From Calothrix sp. NIES-3974 (GTDB lineage: Bacteria > Cyanobacteriota > Cyanobacteriia > Cyanobacteriales > Nostocaceae), in contig NZ_AP018254.1 of NCBI RefSeq assembly GCF_002368395.1, forward strand, positions 1,178,001 through 1,242,000: 64,000 bases of DNA, given 5' to 3'. Every line of letters starts with the position of its first letter. The stretch's first letter is position 1. Below, piece after piece: positions 16,610 to 30,384 of this stretch. The position numbers were made by a program, and so were the translations under genes. The notes under the pieces were generated by a model. The model worked only from the letters and a program-made list of their open reading frames with translations, did no database searches and was not told the origin of the DNA.

Positions 16610-17668
16610 TCACCCCCTGAGATAATCTCCCGACACTAAACAATCTGCCAATAACTGACGATGTTGTTGTGCAGCATTAACTAAAGTCTGAATTTTATCT
16701 GTAGGTAAAGACTTGCTATTCCTGTAAACATCAATCCAGGTTTGACTAATAGTATTCACATCACCAGGTAGACTAGGCAAATCCCATCCTGGCATATGCA
16801 AATCTTCCATTAAGCGATTGATTTTGGGGTCATAACTCAAAGCAAAAGCGCGACATCCCTCACTTGCTGCCATAATTAAACTATGTAAACGCATACCAAT
16901 GGCTAAATCCACATCTCGGAAAACACCCTTAAGAAGTTGCGGTTCGGAAAAACAGAGAATCGCGCTACCTTGGGAAAAAGCAGGTTGAATTGCTTGAGCG
17001 ATCGCATAATCCTGGGCTTTTTGAAATGGTAGTAAAATCATGAATGCACCCGTTGCTGCTTGCAAATCCACTAGAGCGCGGGTAATATTCTCTAAACGTT
17101 GGGCTGTTAAATCAGGATGGTTGCGCAAAGTGACAGCAATACGGGGTGTGGGGAGGTGAGCAATTTCTGGAACTTTCACCGATTCCATTGCCCAAACCGG
17201 ATCAGGAGCCAGAATATGGGGAATATTCCACTCCGTCAACAAAGCAGCACTTTTTTTGTCACGGACACTCACACCCGTACATCCCGCAAAATTTTGACGA
17301 GCTAATTTACGTGTTATCCACCCCGAAATTGGACCAATACCCTGTGCCCAAGCTACCGTTCGTAATTTTAACCCCTGGGCGATCGCCATCAAGCCATTGT
17401 AATAAAAAGGACTAATTCGACTAGTGGCATCCTGGATCAAACTACCACCCCCCCAAATAAATCCTTGACAACCACGCATCACCGAAATCACACGCTGAAA
17501 ATTCATCCGTTCGTGAGCTTCTACTCCATACCGCTCCTCCGTTTCCCTGGGATTCCCCGACAGCACCACAGGAGTCACATTCCCTGGCAACATTTGTAGT
17601 AAAGTAGCTAATAGGGCTTCATCCCCACCATTCCCCTTGCCGTAATATCCTGATAGCAGTACCCGCAT
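16610..17668 (-). CDS. csaB: Polysaccharide pyruvyl transferase CsaB
   Basis: 352 residues. The start reads MRVLLSGYYGKGNGGDEALL, with the CsaB/WcaK-type GNGGDEA motif; WGGGSLIQDATSR, AQGIGPI, and GMRLHSLIMAASEG follow in the expected order. CsaB-type enzymes move pyruvate from phosphoenolpyruvate onto a sugar of a cell-wall or exported polysaccharide, in bacilli making the anchor for S-layer (SLH) proteins. Full-length cyanobacterial homologues are about 350 residues. It is transcribed alone; the next gene upstream on the same strand is 350 bases away beyond a repeat. Confidence 0.92.
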   Translation of the reverse strand: MRVLLSGYYGKGNGGDEALLATLLQMLPGNVTPVVLSGNPRETEERYGVEAHERMNFQRVISVMRGCQGFIWGGGSLIQDATSRISPFYYNGLMAIAQGLKLRTVAWAQGIGPISGWITRKLARQNFAGCTGVSVRDKKSAALLTEWNIPHILAPDPVWAMESVKVPEIAHLPTPRIAVTLRNHPDLTAQRLENITRALVDLQAATGAFMILLPFQKAQDYAIAQAIQPAFSQGSAILCFSEPQLLKGVFRDVDLAIGMRLHSLIMAASEGCRAFALSYDPKINRLMEDLHMPGWDLPSLPGDVNTISQTWIDVYRNSKSLPTDKIQTLVNAAQQHRQLLADCLVSGDYLRG

Positions 17669-18020
17669 GTTAATTTTTGATTTGAGATTTTGGATTTTAG
17701 ATTAACAGCTTTTCTCAAAAATGAGGAGAAGACAGGATACACAATCCCTTGAATAGTGACTTGCTTGGTGCAGAGGGAGTAGGGAGTAGAAAAAACCACT
17801 TTTATCAGTTCTGGTGTAATATCGTTTACGCTCATGGTAGCTACATATCAAGGGCTATAACCGTTGATGATTCTTGTTGCATTTATTTCCAAGTAAAAGA
17901 GAATCGATATAATACCGTTTCACGAAAATTTTGATACATTTTCTCCCCTTGCTTTCCCTGCTGCCCTAAATGTATAAATTCTCAAGTAAAACGATATCAG
18001 CATTACACGTAGATTGCTTT
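17669..18020. other. Intergenic region with interspersed repeat
   Basis: Starts with AAATC-type short repeats next to csaB, then mostly a repeat copy (17817-17942). It contains no gene that I can support, but must carry the csaB promoter. Confidence 0.6.
17817..17942 (-). repeat. Interspersed repeat family X, copy 1
   Basis: On the minus strand it reads AAATGTATCA...GTGAAACGGTATTATATCGA...ATCAACGGTTATAGCCC...GAGCGTAAACGATATTA. Copies 2 (37304-37427) and 3 (62965-63059) are on the plus strand, about 80% alike by eye. No coding frame is shared. Confidence 0.8.
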
Positions 18021-18950
18021 CTATTCTCTATTTCTCAACTGAGGTGTATCCATCTCATTTTTACCAGAGTTTCTCCCAAAGAAAATATAGAAAAAAATCG
18101 CACAAAATAAAATAAACACAAATAAATCACCCTGAACAGCACCGGTTTCTTTAATAGTCCACATTGCTTTGGTTGGTAAAACAGAATCTTCACTAGTGAC
18201 GAATAGTAAACTCAGATTATTCGCTGCGTGAACTCCTAAAGCCAGTTCCAATCGATTATCCTTGAGGGTAATGAGGGCTGTAAAAACACCAAATCCAAAA
18301 TAAAATAAGGCCATCCACACCGCTCCACGCTGCATTTCTGGATTTAAAAAATGGGGTAACATAAATAAAATACTGCTGATAACAATTAAAATTAAGCGTC
18401 TTTTGGTAATCAAGCTTAACCCTTGAATCACATAACCACGAAAAAACAGTTCCTCTGCCGATGTTTGAATCGGAGTGAGAATTAGTGCAGCAAATAGAAG
18501 GGGAAACCATTTGGATGGTTCAAAGGTAAAAGTAAAATTACTCGGATTTAAGATAATATTTACAGCAATTAGCGATAACTGCATCACAAACCAGACCGCA
18601 AAACCTGCAAACAAACGTGAAAAATTAATTTGATTATCAGCACTGACTAAACTTAAAAATTTCCGTTGATGTAATAGTCTAATAGCTAAAAAAATTCCCA
18701 ATATAAAAGTAATAAATTGCAGGTTAATAATAATAAAAGATTCCAAAGAAGGATTTTGTAATAAATCCATCAGTTGCAATTCCAGTTCCACCAACGGAAC
18801 TCCTTTCGAGATAAAAATAAATATGGCAACAACTAGCGAAATTACTCCCCCTAAAATTAACCAAGCAAATAAAATCAATAAAACTGACAAAAAATAACGC
18901 CACCAGTCGTTTTTTCCCTGGTGTGCAATTGCAAGATAGCTTTTACTCAT
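18021..18950 (-). CDS. CPBP-family intramembrane metalloprotease
   Basis: 309 residues with about eight hydrophobic segments. The CPBP (CAAX protease/bacteriocin-processing) motifs are present: EExxxR as AEELFFRGYV (about residue 166), a later FxxxH motif in FMLPHFLN, and LGVHAANNL at about 240. These are membrane-embedded glutamate/His proteases or protein-binding proteins; the substrate is unknown. The C-terminus is a basic tail after the last helix. It is separated by about 215 bases from the ABC-2 permease upstream on the same strand, so co-transcription is possible but not clear. Confidence 0.88.
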   Translation of the reverse strand: MSKSYLAIAHQGKNDWWRYFLSVLLILFAWLILGGVISLVVAIFIFISKGVPLVELELQLMDLLQNPSLESFIIINLQFITFILGIFLAIRLLHQRKFLSLVSADNQINFSRLFAGFAVWFVMQLSLIAVNIILNPSNFTFTFEPSKWFPLLFAALILTPIQTSAEELFFRGYVIQGLSLITKRRLILIVISSILFMLPHFLNPEMQRGAVWMALFYFGFGVFTALITLKDNRLELALGVHAANNLSLLFVTSEDSVLPTKAMWTIKETGAVQGDLFVFILFCAIFFYIFFGRNSGKNEMDTPQLRNRE

Positions 18951-19166
18951 AAATATAGTGACTCTAAATTTGCGATTTGATCTGTAGATGGATTTTTAAG
19001 TACAAATATTAAGTTTTATTTAGTCATGAAATTATGCTCAATCACAATTTTTTTCAGATAACTCCACAATTAAATCCATCACATTGGAAATATTCAGCAA
19101 TTATGTCACTATTTTAGAATCTAAAATCGATTTTTGCTGGATAATAAAAAATCAAAAATCATTAAT

Positions 19167-19949
19167 TTAACTAGAAGCACTAGTATAAAAACGTAAGGCA
19201 AATCGCCAAAACATCGTAGAAATTACAAATAGAGAAACAGCCAAAATCCCTGAACCCAGTATCCAATTCAACTGACTTTGACCTAACATGACTTCCACCG
19301 GAATAGTCGTTAAAAATGCTACAGGAATAATAAAAGTAAAGAAAAATTTAAAACCCACTGGATAGGCAGCCATCGGATAACGACCTGCTTCTAGCAACCC
19401 GCGCAACACTTCAGTAACGTTATAAATTTTAACAAACCAAATACTTGTAGCGCCGAGCATATACCAAAGACTGTAAAGAATAATCGATCCAAAAATTAAC
19501 GGAATGATACTCGCCAAATAATTATCAATACCAATACCCAGTTTATTCCCAGCATAAGCAATCAATACCCCCCCAAACACCAAGTCAGGGATACCCCAAG
19601 GAGAAAGGGTATGGGTAGAAAGCCAAAACTGACTTTGAATCGGCTTGAGCAACACAAAATCTAATGTACCTTCCTGAACATGACGCACAATCCGGTTTAA
19701 ATTCGGACTGAGAAAGGTTGCCGAATAGCCTTGTAACAGCGTAAAAACCCCTAACACTAGTAAAGCCGCTTCCCACCGCCAACCAGCAAAAGTGTAGCCT
19801 TGGCGATAAAATAGAAACAGAGCAAACAGGCTACCCATCAAATTCCCCAAACTACTCAAAGTCGCCAACAGAAAATTAACTCGGTACTCCATTTCTGCCG
19901 CGATCGCAGCACTCCAAAATAATCCTAATATGCGTAAATATCGTTGCAT
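19167..19949 (-). CDS. ABC-2 type transporter permease
   Basis: 260 residues with six predicted membrane segments. The N-terminus MQRYLRILGLFWSAAIAAEM with EYRVNFLLATLSSLGNLMGS, then the EGTLDFVLLKPIQSQFWLS loop, matches the ABC-2 permeases once called DUF990, which act in pairs with an ATP-binding subunit to export small molecules, lipids or glycans. No ATPase gene or second permease lies nearby; they may be encoded elsewhere. No frameshift is seen. The start ATG 19949 is followed by a normal amphipathic N-terminus. Confidence 0.88.
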   Translation of the reverse strand: MQRYLRILGLFWSAAIAAEMEYRVNFLLATLSSLGNLMGSLFALFLFYRQGYTFAGWRWEAALLVLGVFTLLQGYSATFLSPNLNRIVRHVQEGTLDFVLLKPIQSQFWLSTHTLSPWGIPDLVFGGVLIAYAGNKLGIGIDNYLASIIPLIFGSIILYSLWYMLGATSIWFVKIYNVTEVLRGLLEAGRYPMAAYPVGFKFFFTFIIPVAFLTTIPVEVMLGQSQLNWILGSGILAVSLFVISTMFWRFALRFYTSASS

Positions 19950-20054
19950 TTATGAATTCCTAGGTCAGCATATTGTATTCAAGCATCAACTCTATAGCTG
20001 CGCAAGGGTTTGTTTCAAGGAATCCCAAAAGAAAATTACGGAAAAACTAATACT

Positions 20055-20090
20055 AAAAAACGAAGGTCTGTAGATATAACTTACAGACCT
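20055..20090 (-). terminator. Terminator of the rRNA operon
   Basis: On the minus strand a perfect 9-bp stem AGGTCTGTA / TACAGACCT (20064-20072 and 20082-20090) is followed by TTCGTTTTTT. It lies about 40 bases beyond the 5S gene, after a first T-rich run at 20120-20129. Confidence 0.85.
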
Positions 20091-20129
20091 CCAGTTAAAT
20101 ATGACAATGACATTAAAATAAAAAAAAAA

Positions 20130-20249
20130 GACCTGGCATCGAGCTATTTTGACGGGAGGCAACCCTCCAGCTATCGTCGCCGCAGCAGCGTTTCACAACT
20201 GAGTTCGGGATGGGTTCAGAGTGGTTCCACAGCACCATCGACACCAGGA
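20130..20249 (-). rRNA. rrf: 5S ribosomal RNA
   Basis: Minus strand begins TCCTGGTGTCGATGG, has CCCATCCCGAACTCAGTTGT, and ends AGCTCGATGCCAGGTC; the ends pair as the usual 5S helix I. About 120 nt, last gene of the rRNA operon. Confidence 0.96.
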
Positions 20250-20312
20250 AAACTTGTGGGGAATCAAAGTTCCCTGAAGAATGGATAGAGATTAGTATTA
20301 GTAGTAGTCAAA

Positions 20313-23202
<2,890 letters not shown>

Positions 23203-23430
23203 CTCACTCGACTCTTTGCTCTCCCTTCACAATCGCAAAGTTTGTGCAATGATTCTCTGTGTTCTACTACTACTGCTTTCTTCTCTATCCAATTTTCAAG
23301 GTTCTTTTACTGAGCTTTCACTCAGCATTTGATACTTTATCTTGGTTTCCCACCACTGTATCAGTGCTAAGTTTCTCTCTCTTATTTACCCATTTAACTG
23401 AGAATCTCAAAATACTCAATTAAATCAATG

Positions 23431-23503
23431 TGGAGGTTAGCGGACTCGAACCGCTGACATCCTGCTTGCAAAGCAGGCGCTCTACCAACTGAGCTAAACC
23501 CCC
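23431..23503 (-). tRNA. tRNA-Ala (TGC)
   Basis: 73-nt cloverleaf on the minus strand from GGGGGTTTAGCTC to AACCTCCA. The anticodon loop CTTTGCAAG gives TGC. It lies in the 16S-23S spacer; CCA is not encoded. Confidence 0.97.
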
Positions 23504-23593
23504 CTGAATAATTTGTAATTTCTAATTCCCAATTGGCAATTAGCAAGAAGATAATTACCAATTATGAATCACGAATTACCAATTATCATCAGG

Positions 23594-23667
<74 letters not shown>

Positions 23668-23812
23668 CTACGCCTGAATTCTCTCTGTTACGAACCTAAT
23701 TATAGTTTGAAAGCTGAATTTTCCCTCATTCCCCACGCTCGACCTGGGATTGACCAGCTTGTGATTGGTTTGTTGGCTTTTCCATCCAATCTACAAGTAG
23801 GTAGGTCTCCCT

Positions 23813-25300
<1,488 letters not shown>

Positions 25301-25669
25301 GTCTCCACAAAATTTCAAGCTTTCTTTAGCTCTTTTTGCTATATTGATTTTGGCTGATTTTTTTAGACCTCAGCCTCGTCTTTATTTTCTCTCAACGTTG
25401 GGCTTCGGTTTAATTCGCTTTCAAACTATTTCTTTTTTCTAGGTTCGATGTTTCCTGAAGCTTGCCTCTCTTGCGTTGGCTTTGCGTTTCAGGCACTTAT
25501 AAATCCTATCTATTCCCCCTTGCTTTGTCAACCCTTTTGGGAAAATTTTTTTGAGGGGGTGATTTTTGACTGGAGGGCTTTGCTGGGAGGCGGGTTTGGG
25601 CAACAATGGGTTATGCGATTTGAAATTGTGGTTTGATGAGTTTTATTTAGTGGGCAAAGGATAAATCAG
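25301..25669. other. rRNA leader / divergent promoter region
   Basis: Holds the roughly 195-nt leader and promoter of the rRNA operon (minus strand) and the upstream region of glyQ (plus strand). A CTTTCTTTAGCTCTTTTTG-type T-rich stretch lies in the leader near 25318-25340, possibly for antitermination or processing. Confidence 0.6.
25503..25531 (-). promoter_or_regulatory. Sigma-70-type promoter of the rRNA operon
   Basis: On the minus strand TTGACA (25526-25531), a 17-base spacer and TAGGAT (25503-25508) make a near-perfect -35/-10 pair. The expected start is near 25496, about 195 bases before 16S. Confidence 0.8.
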
Positions 25670-26539
25670 GTGAATTTTCAATCTGTTATTGCGACGTTAA
25701 ATGAGTTTTGGCGGGAATCCCAGGGTTGTTTGATTGCTCAACCCTACGATATGGAAAAGGGTGCGGGAACGAAGAATCCCCATACTTTTTTGAGGGCGTT
25801 GGGACCGGAGCCTTGGGCTGTGGCATATGTCGAGCCTTGTAGGCGACCGACGGATGGGCGCTATGGAGAGAATCCGAATCGGTTTCAACATTATTATCAG
25901 TATCAAGTTTTAGTTAAGCCTTCGCCGGACAATATTCAGGAGATATATTTGGATTCGTTGCGTGCTTTAGGTATACGTCCGGAGGAACACGATGTCAGAT
26001 TTGTGGAGGATAATTGGGAAGATGCCACGGTGGGAGCTTGGGGTACGGGTTGGGAAGTGTGGTTAGATGGGATGGAGATTACCCAGTTTACTTACTTCCA
26101 GCAATGTGGGGGGATTGATTGTCGTCCAGTGTCGATTGAAATCACCTATGGGTTGGAACGGTTAGCCATGTATCTACAGGGGGTAGATGCCATTACGAAG
26201 ATTCTGTGGACGGATACAATTACCTACGGTGATGTGCATTTACAAGGGGAGATAGAACAATGTATTTACAATTTTGAGGCTTCTAATCCGGAATTGTTGC
26301 TGTCTTTATTTAATTTGTATGAAGAGGAGGCACGACAGTTAGGCGATCGCGGTTTAGTTATGCCTAGTTTAGATTATGTGATTAAGTGTTCCCACATGTT
26401 CAATTTACTGGATGCGAGGGGGGTCATTTCGGTGACGGAGCGGACTCGATATATTGGTCGTATTCGTCACTTGGCTCGTCGGGTAGCTCAGTTGTATGTA
26501 GAACAGAGGGAGCGATTGGGTTTTCCGTTGATGCGATGA
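25670..26539 (+). CDS. glyQ: Glycine--tRNA ligase, alpha subunit
   Basis: 289 residues; GTG start 25670 with AAAGGA about 10 bases upstream. The start [20 protein letters not shown], then [40 protein letters not shown] and the [20 protein letters not shown] motif are diagnostic of the class II alpha subunit, which holds the aminoacylation site and works with the beta subunit (glyS, not in the window). It charges tRNA-Gly in the cytoplasm. It is divergent from the rRNA operon, sharing a 370-base upstream region. Confidence 0.96.
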   Translation: MNFQSVIATLNEFWRESQGCLIAQPYDMEKGAGTKNPHTFLRALGPEPWAVAYVEPCRRPTDGRYGENPNRFQHYYQYQVLVKPSPDNIQEIYLDSLRALGIRPEEHDVRFVEDNWEDATVGAWGTGWEVWLDGMEITQFTYFQQCGGIDCRPVSIEITYGLERLAMYLQGVDAITKILWTDTITYGDVHLQGEIEQCIYNFEASNPELLLSLFNLYEEEARQLGDRGLVMPSLDYVIKCSHMFNLLDARGVISVTERTRYIGRIRHLARRVAQLYVEQRERLGFPLMR

Positions 26540-26594
26540 GGTTTATACTGGGAGGCTGAATAGTAAATTTTTGTGAAAATATACTGAGGTAGTT

Positions 26595-27068
26595 GTGGAT
26601 TTGGTGAGTTTGTTGGAGCCGATTGCGGCATGGTTTCGTAGCTTAGGAATACCGGAACCGATTGTACATTGGGGACACCCGGTGATGATGGGGATTGTGA
26701 TTTTTGTGATGGGTAGTTACACTGCCTATGCTGGTTGGCGCTCAAGAATTGCTGAACCAGATGTTGCAGTTAAAAGTCGCACCGATCACCGCAAATTGGC
26801 TCCCTGGATGTTTTTGTTTTTGGCTTCCGGTTATACAGGAGGCATATTATCGTTGGTGACGCAGCAACAGCCGATTTTGCAGAGTCCCCATTTTCTCACT
26901 GGAACAATCGCATTAGGATTTTTAGGGTTCAATGGAATTATTACCATCACTAGATTCGGTGATAAGGATACTGTGTGGCGAACTATACATGCTTATGTGG
27001 GTACGGTGGCAATGGGACTATTAGTTGTCCACGCTGCTTTAGGACTAAATTTAGGTTTGAGTTTGTAG
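26595..27068 (+). CDS. DUF4079 family membrane protein
   Basis: 157 residues, GTG start at 26595, four hydrophobic segments. The sequence EPIVHWGHPVMMGIVIFVMG, ASGYTGGILSLVTQQ and AYVGTVAMGLLVVHAALGL matches DUF4079 proteins of cyanobacteria and plastids; His residues in helices suggest haem or quinone binding as in cytochrome-b561-like folds, which is inference. Only 4 bases separate its stop from the ATG of comEC, so the two are co-transcribed, and 55 bases separate it from glyQ. Confidence 0.88.
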   Translation: MDLVSLLEPIAAWFRSLGIPEPIVHWGHPVMMGIVIFVMGSYTAYAGWRSRIAEPDVAVKSRTDHRKLAPWMFLFLASGYTGGILSLVTQQQPILQSPHFLTGTIALGFLGFNGIITITRFGDKDTVWRTIHAYVGTVAMGLLVVHAALGLNLGLSL

Positions 27069-27072
27069 TCAA

Positions 27073-29451
27073 ATGATGCAAAACAGTGGTGTGGTAATTG
27101 CGCTGGGCTATATCTTCGGTTTGCTGGCGATCGCATTACCAGGAGGTGGGTTTTGGTTACTCTTAGTCGGACTGGTATCAGCAATTATTGTCAGACGGAT
27201 TTATGTATTGGCTCGTCAATCTCGTCGGACGCGAAACGGTCAGCTAGCGAAATCGCAATTTTCACCACTGCTTGTATCAAAACTTCCCCATCCCCGTATT
27301 TGGCTAATTGCGGGTTTGGTGGGTTTTCTTGCAAGTTTCTATCTACAATGGCGTACACCTCAACCTAGCGCTAATGATATTAGTAATTTTGTACAATCTG
27401 GGAATAGTAGCAATCAAGAGCAATTATTTACAGTTCGCGGTCGGGTTTTAAGTGTTCCCCGGATGACTCGTAGTCAACGGGGACAATTTTGGTTAGAAGC
27501 AAATCAAATTGATCAGGTCAAGCAGGATCAAAATCAAGGTGATGCAAGTAAGGTGGTGACGGGGAAAGTTTATACAACCGTCCCTTTGTTGCAATCAACG
27601 GGTTTGGTTCCGGGACAGGAAGTGAGGGTGACGGGGGTTTTGTATCAACCAAAAGCTGCTGCAAACCCAGGAGGATTTGATTTGCAAAAATTTTTAGCTC
27701 AGGAAGGAGCTTTTGCTGGTTTAAGTGGTCGTCAAGTCAATTTGATTGATAAAGAGAGAAAATGGGGGTGGTGGCGAGTTCGGGAACAAATTGCGCGATC
27801 GCAGGTTCGTTGGTTGGGGGTTCCGGAAGGACCAATAGTAAGTGCAATGGTTTTGGGTAGTAGAGCGGTGGATTTACCCCACGATGTACGGGATGTATTT
27901 GTGGAGGTTGGTTTAGCCCATACATTAGCAGCTTCTGGTTTCCATACCTCCTTAATTCTGGGTGTGGTATTAGGTTTAACCAAACGGTCTAGACGGGGTG
28001 TGCAAATCTTTTGTGGTTCTGTAGCCTTATTATTATTTGCAGTTTTGACAGGCTTTCAACCATCGGTTTTGCGAGCAACTTTAATGGGGTTTGCAGCTTT
28101 GTTGGCGTTGGGATTAGGACGTAAGGTGAAGCGGTTAAGTGGATTGATGGTTGTCGCTGTCATCTTATTGCTGGTGAATCCAGTTTGGATTTGGAATTTA
28201 GGATTTCAGTTAAGTTTTTTAGCTACTTTTGGCTTGATTGTCACAGCCAGTGCTATTAGTAGAAGGATGGGTTGGTTACCGGAAGCGATCGCTTCATTAA
28301 TTTCTGTTCCGGTCGCCGCCACAATTTGGACTTTACCCTTATTATTACACGTTTTCCACACAATTGCAGTTTACAGCATTCCCCTCAACGTGTTGGCAAC
28401 ACCTTTAGTTTCCATCACCAGTTTAGGGGGAATAGTGAGTGCGATCGCAAGCATGATTTTACCTGATTTGGGAGCTGCGGTTGCGAGTTTTTTGTATTAT
28501 CCAACCCATTGGCTGATTGGTTTAGCTGAGTTTTTTGCCGCTTTACCAGGAAATAATTGGGCTGTTGGCAGCATTTCCACACTGCAAATGGTTGCCATTT
28601 ACATACTAATTATTTTAACTTGGTTATTCAGATGGTGGCAGCGTCGTTGGTTACTGACTGGATTTCTGGTAGTTGCCTTGATATTTGTTCCGGGATGGCA
28701 AACTGCGAGCAATTTATTTCGAGTCACCGTATTAGCTGCTGGTGGAGAACCAGCGATTGTTATTCAAGAGAAGGGATGGATCACAGCCATTAATGGTGGT
28801 GATGAGGGAACGGGAAGGTTTACATTGCTACCATTTTTGCGACATCAGGGGATTAATAGGATTAATACTGCTGTTGCTGTGGATTTTTTAGGTGATGGTA
28901 GTAATGGATGGTTAGAAGTTGTTTCCCGCTTACCAGTAGGGGTATTTTATGATTTTGTGAATAATCCAGAGAACGCTTTGAACAGTGCGGCAATTCAACA
29001 GGAATTACGTTCACGCAGTGACTCCCAGCAAAGACCAAATCAGGGTGCTTATCAACAAGTTTCTATGGGGGGACAAGTACAAGCTGGTTCAGCGACGATA
29101 CGAATACTGAACGATCAATTACCAATTTTGCAAATGCAACTCCAAGGGAAAAATTGGCTGCTGGTAGGAAATACAAATAACGAGTTAGAGCAAATTCAAA
29201 AAACAACCAACTTACCCCGTCCGCAAGTATTGTGGTGTCCGAACACTGCACTGAAGGAATTAGTGCTTGCACTGCAACCGGAAGTTGCAATCACCACAAA
29301 TGCCGATATTGATCCAAAAACCCTCTCGGAATTATCTCAAACCCAGACAAAAATATTTTTTACTGGTCGGGATGGAGCAATTCAATGGACTCCCACGGAA
29401 AGCTTTCAACCCTTTATACAGACAACAGAAAATCGCAATTCGCTGTTGTAG
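27073..29451 (+). CDS. comEC: ComEC/Rec2-type DNA-uptake channel protein
   Basis: 792 residues. An N-terminal membrane pair, a soluble OB-like DUF4131 domain (about 90-240, VRGRVLSVPRMTRSQRGQF), the Competence membrane domain (about 255-545, GLAHTLAASGFHTSLILGVV, GFQPSVLRATLMGFAALLAL, NPVWIWNLGFQLSFLATFGL) and a degenerate metallo-beta-lactamase-like C-terminal domain (about 560-780) are in the usual order. ComEC carries single-stranded DNA across the inner membrane in natural transformation. The classic HxHxDH motif of the C-terminal domain is not visible (FLGDGSNGW is in its place), as in several cyanobacterial ComEC proteins, so nuclease action is doubtful. It follows the DUF4079 gene by 4 bases. 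Confidence 0.9.
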   Translation: MMQNSGVVIALGYIFGLLAIALPGGGFWLLLVGLVSAIIVRRIYVLARQSRRTRNGQLAKSQFSPLLVSKLPHPRIWLIAGLVGFLASFYLQWRTPQPSANDISNFVQSGNSSNQEQLFTVRGRVLSVPRMTRSQRGQFWLEANQIDQVKQDQNQGDASKVVTGKVYTTVPLLQSTGLVPGQEVRVTGVLYQPKAAANPGGFDLQKFLAQEGAFAGLSGRQVNLIDKERKWGWWRVREQIARSQVRWLGVPEGPIVSAMVLGSRAVDLPHDVRDVFVEVGLAHTLAASGFHTSLILGVVLGLTKRSRRGVQIFCGSVALLLFAVLTGFQPSVLRATLMGFAALLALGLGRKVKRLSGLMVVAVILLLVNPVWIWNLGFQLSFLATFGLIVTASAISRRMGWLPEAIASLISVPVAATIWTLPLLLHVFHTIAVYSIPLNVLATPLVSITSLGGIVSAIASMILPDLGAAVASFLYYPTHWLIGLAEFFAALPGNNWAVGSISTLQMVAIYILIILTWLFRWWQRRWLLTGFLVVALIFVPGWQTASNLFRVTVLAAGGEPAIVIQEKGWITAINGGDEGTGRFTLLPFLRHQGINRINTAVAVDFLGDGSNGWLEVVSRLPVGVFYDFVNNPENALNSAAIQQELRSRSDSQQRPNQGAYQQVSMGGQVQAGSATIRILNDQLPILQMQLQGKNWLLVGNTNNELEQIQKTTNLPRPQVLWCPNTALKELVLALQPEVAITTNADIDPKTLSELSQTQTKIFFTGRDGAIQWTPTESFQPFIQTTENRNSLL

Positions 29452-29540
29452 ATCCAAAAATATTTGCTCGAAGTGATGGACATTTTGAGAAACTGTGATA
29501 GGATTATTAACTGGTTGAGCATTCCAAGTATGTTAACCAT

Positions 29541-29612
29541 GCCGGCATAGCACAGTGGTAGTGCATCCGACTTGTAATCGGAAGGTCGTCGGTTCAAATC
29601 CGACTGCCGGCT
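29541..29612 (+). tRNA. tRNA-Thr (TGT)
   Basis: 72-nt cloverleaf from GCCGGCATAGCACAG to ACTGCCGGCT, acceptor stem GCCGGCA/TGCCGGC, anticodon loop ACTTGTAAT giving TGT. It is followed by TTTTATT. No CCA is encoded. Confidence 0.96.
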
Positions 29613-29713
29613 TTTATTGCATTCCCCTACAACATAAGGGTTTCAATGCAATAGGCCTATCCCTAATAAGCCCTATCGCTCAATATTTACCCATTTTTTA
29701 CCCATTACCCATT

Positions 29714-29867
29714 CGTGACAAGTTGAAGTGAAATTAGATTTGTCAACTCGTAATTATCCTTAAAAGTGAGGTGAACAAGAAGTATTAAATTCGCCTTTGC
29801 ACTGAGTTTTCCGCGCCAGAATCAATTATGCATTGAAAATTTAGCGATCGCATCCTTCAAAATCATG
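29714..29867 (+). repeat. Repeat R2, copy 1
   Basis: About 150 bp from CGTGACAAGTTGAAGTG to CTTCAAAATCATG, including GAGGTGAACAAGAAGTATTA and a GCGATCGC site. The second copy is inverted at 53831-53984. Its end overlaps the same sequence as the gene remnant at 53658-53876. Confidence 0.8.
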
Positions 29868-29873
29868 TTTATT

Positions 29874-30090
29874 CCAATATGCTCGGTGTTAAAGATAACT
29901 GTAGGTTGGGTTGAGGCTTTGCATAGACTGTTGATTTTGTGGAAATTAACCCATAAGTTCACACAGTTTTTGTGATGATCTCGTCCCGATGCTCCGCGTG
30001 GGGACGCATTTCACGAGGGCTAATACCTCTACATTCTTCAACCCAACCGACCCAATAATCAGGCTTTTAAGTCTAACTGAACTGTATTGG
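29874..30090 (+). repeat. Repeat R1, copy 1
   Basis: About 217 bp from the CCAATATGCTCGGTG... flank through GTTAAAGATAACTGTAGG to ...CTGAACTGTATTGG. Its ends GTAGGTTGGGTTGAGG and TTCAACCCAACC are an inverted repeat. Other copies: 45001-45297, 53009-53092 (partial), and 54077-54291 (inverted). Confidence 0.85.
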
Positions 30091-30384
30091 TTTAAAATCC
30101 GTGAAATTCACCTTAAAATACTCTTCAAAGCTAATAAGTAAGCACTACTTCAATATCCGAAAAGCCTGAATGACGTTTGGATGCAAGTAAGGTAGGTAAG
30201 TGCAATTAAACATAAAACCGCAACGTAACCGATCATTCGGCGTACAGAAGACCCGAAGGGTCGTCTCTACTCCCTGATCTCAACGAAAATTTTTACCACC
30301 CACCGATTGTTCAGCCTATCCCTGCCTATCCAAAATTAGCATACATGTCATTATGATGGTAATGGTGATGGGTAAGGAGTGATA

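Larger units (their letters stand above)
29613..30384. other. Repeat-rich intergenic region
   Basis: No gene is seen. It contains repeat R2 (29714-29867), repeat R1 (29874-30090), a 50-base segment shared inversely with 39040-39086 (30191-30240), and a GACCCGAAGGGTC palindrome (30245-30270). Confidence 0.7.

Noticed and set aside
17608-17835. Minus-strand frame joining repeat X copy 1 to the csaB start
   Set aside because: Spans a repeat and overlaps csaB in another frame; no protein features.
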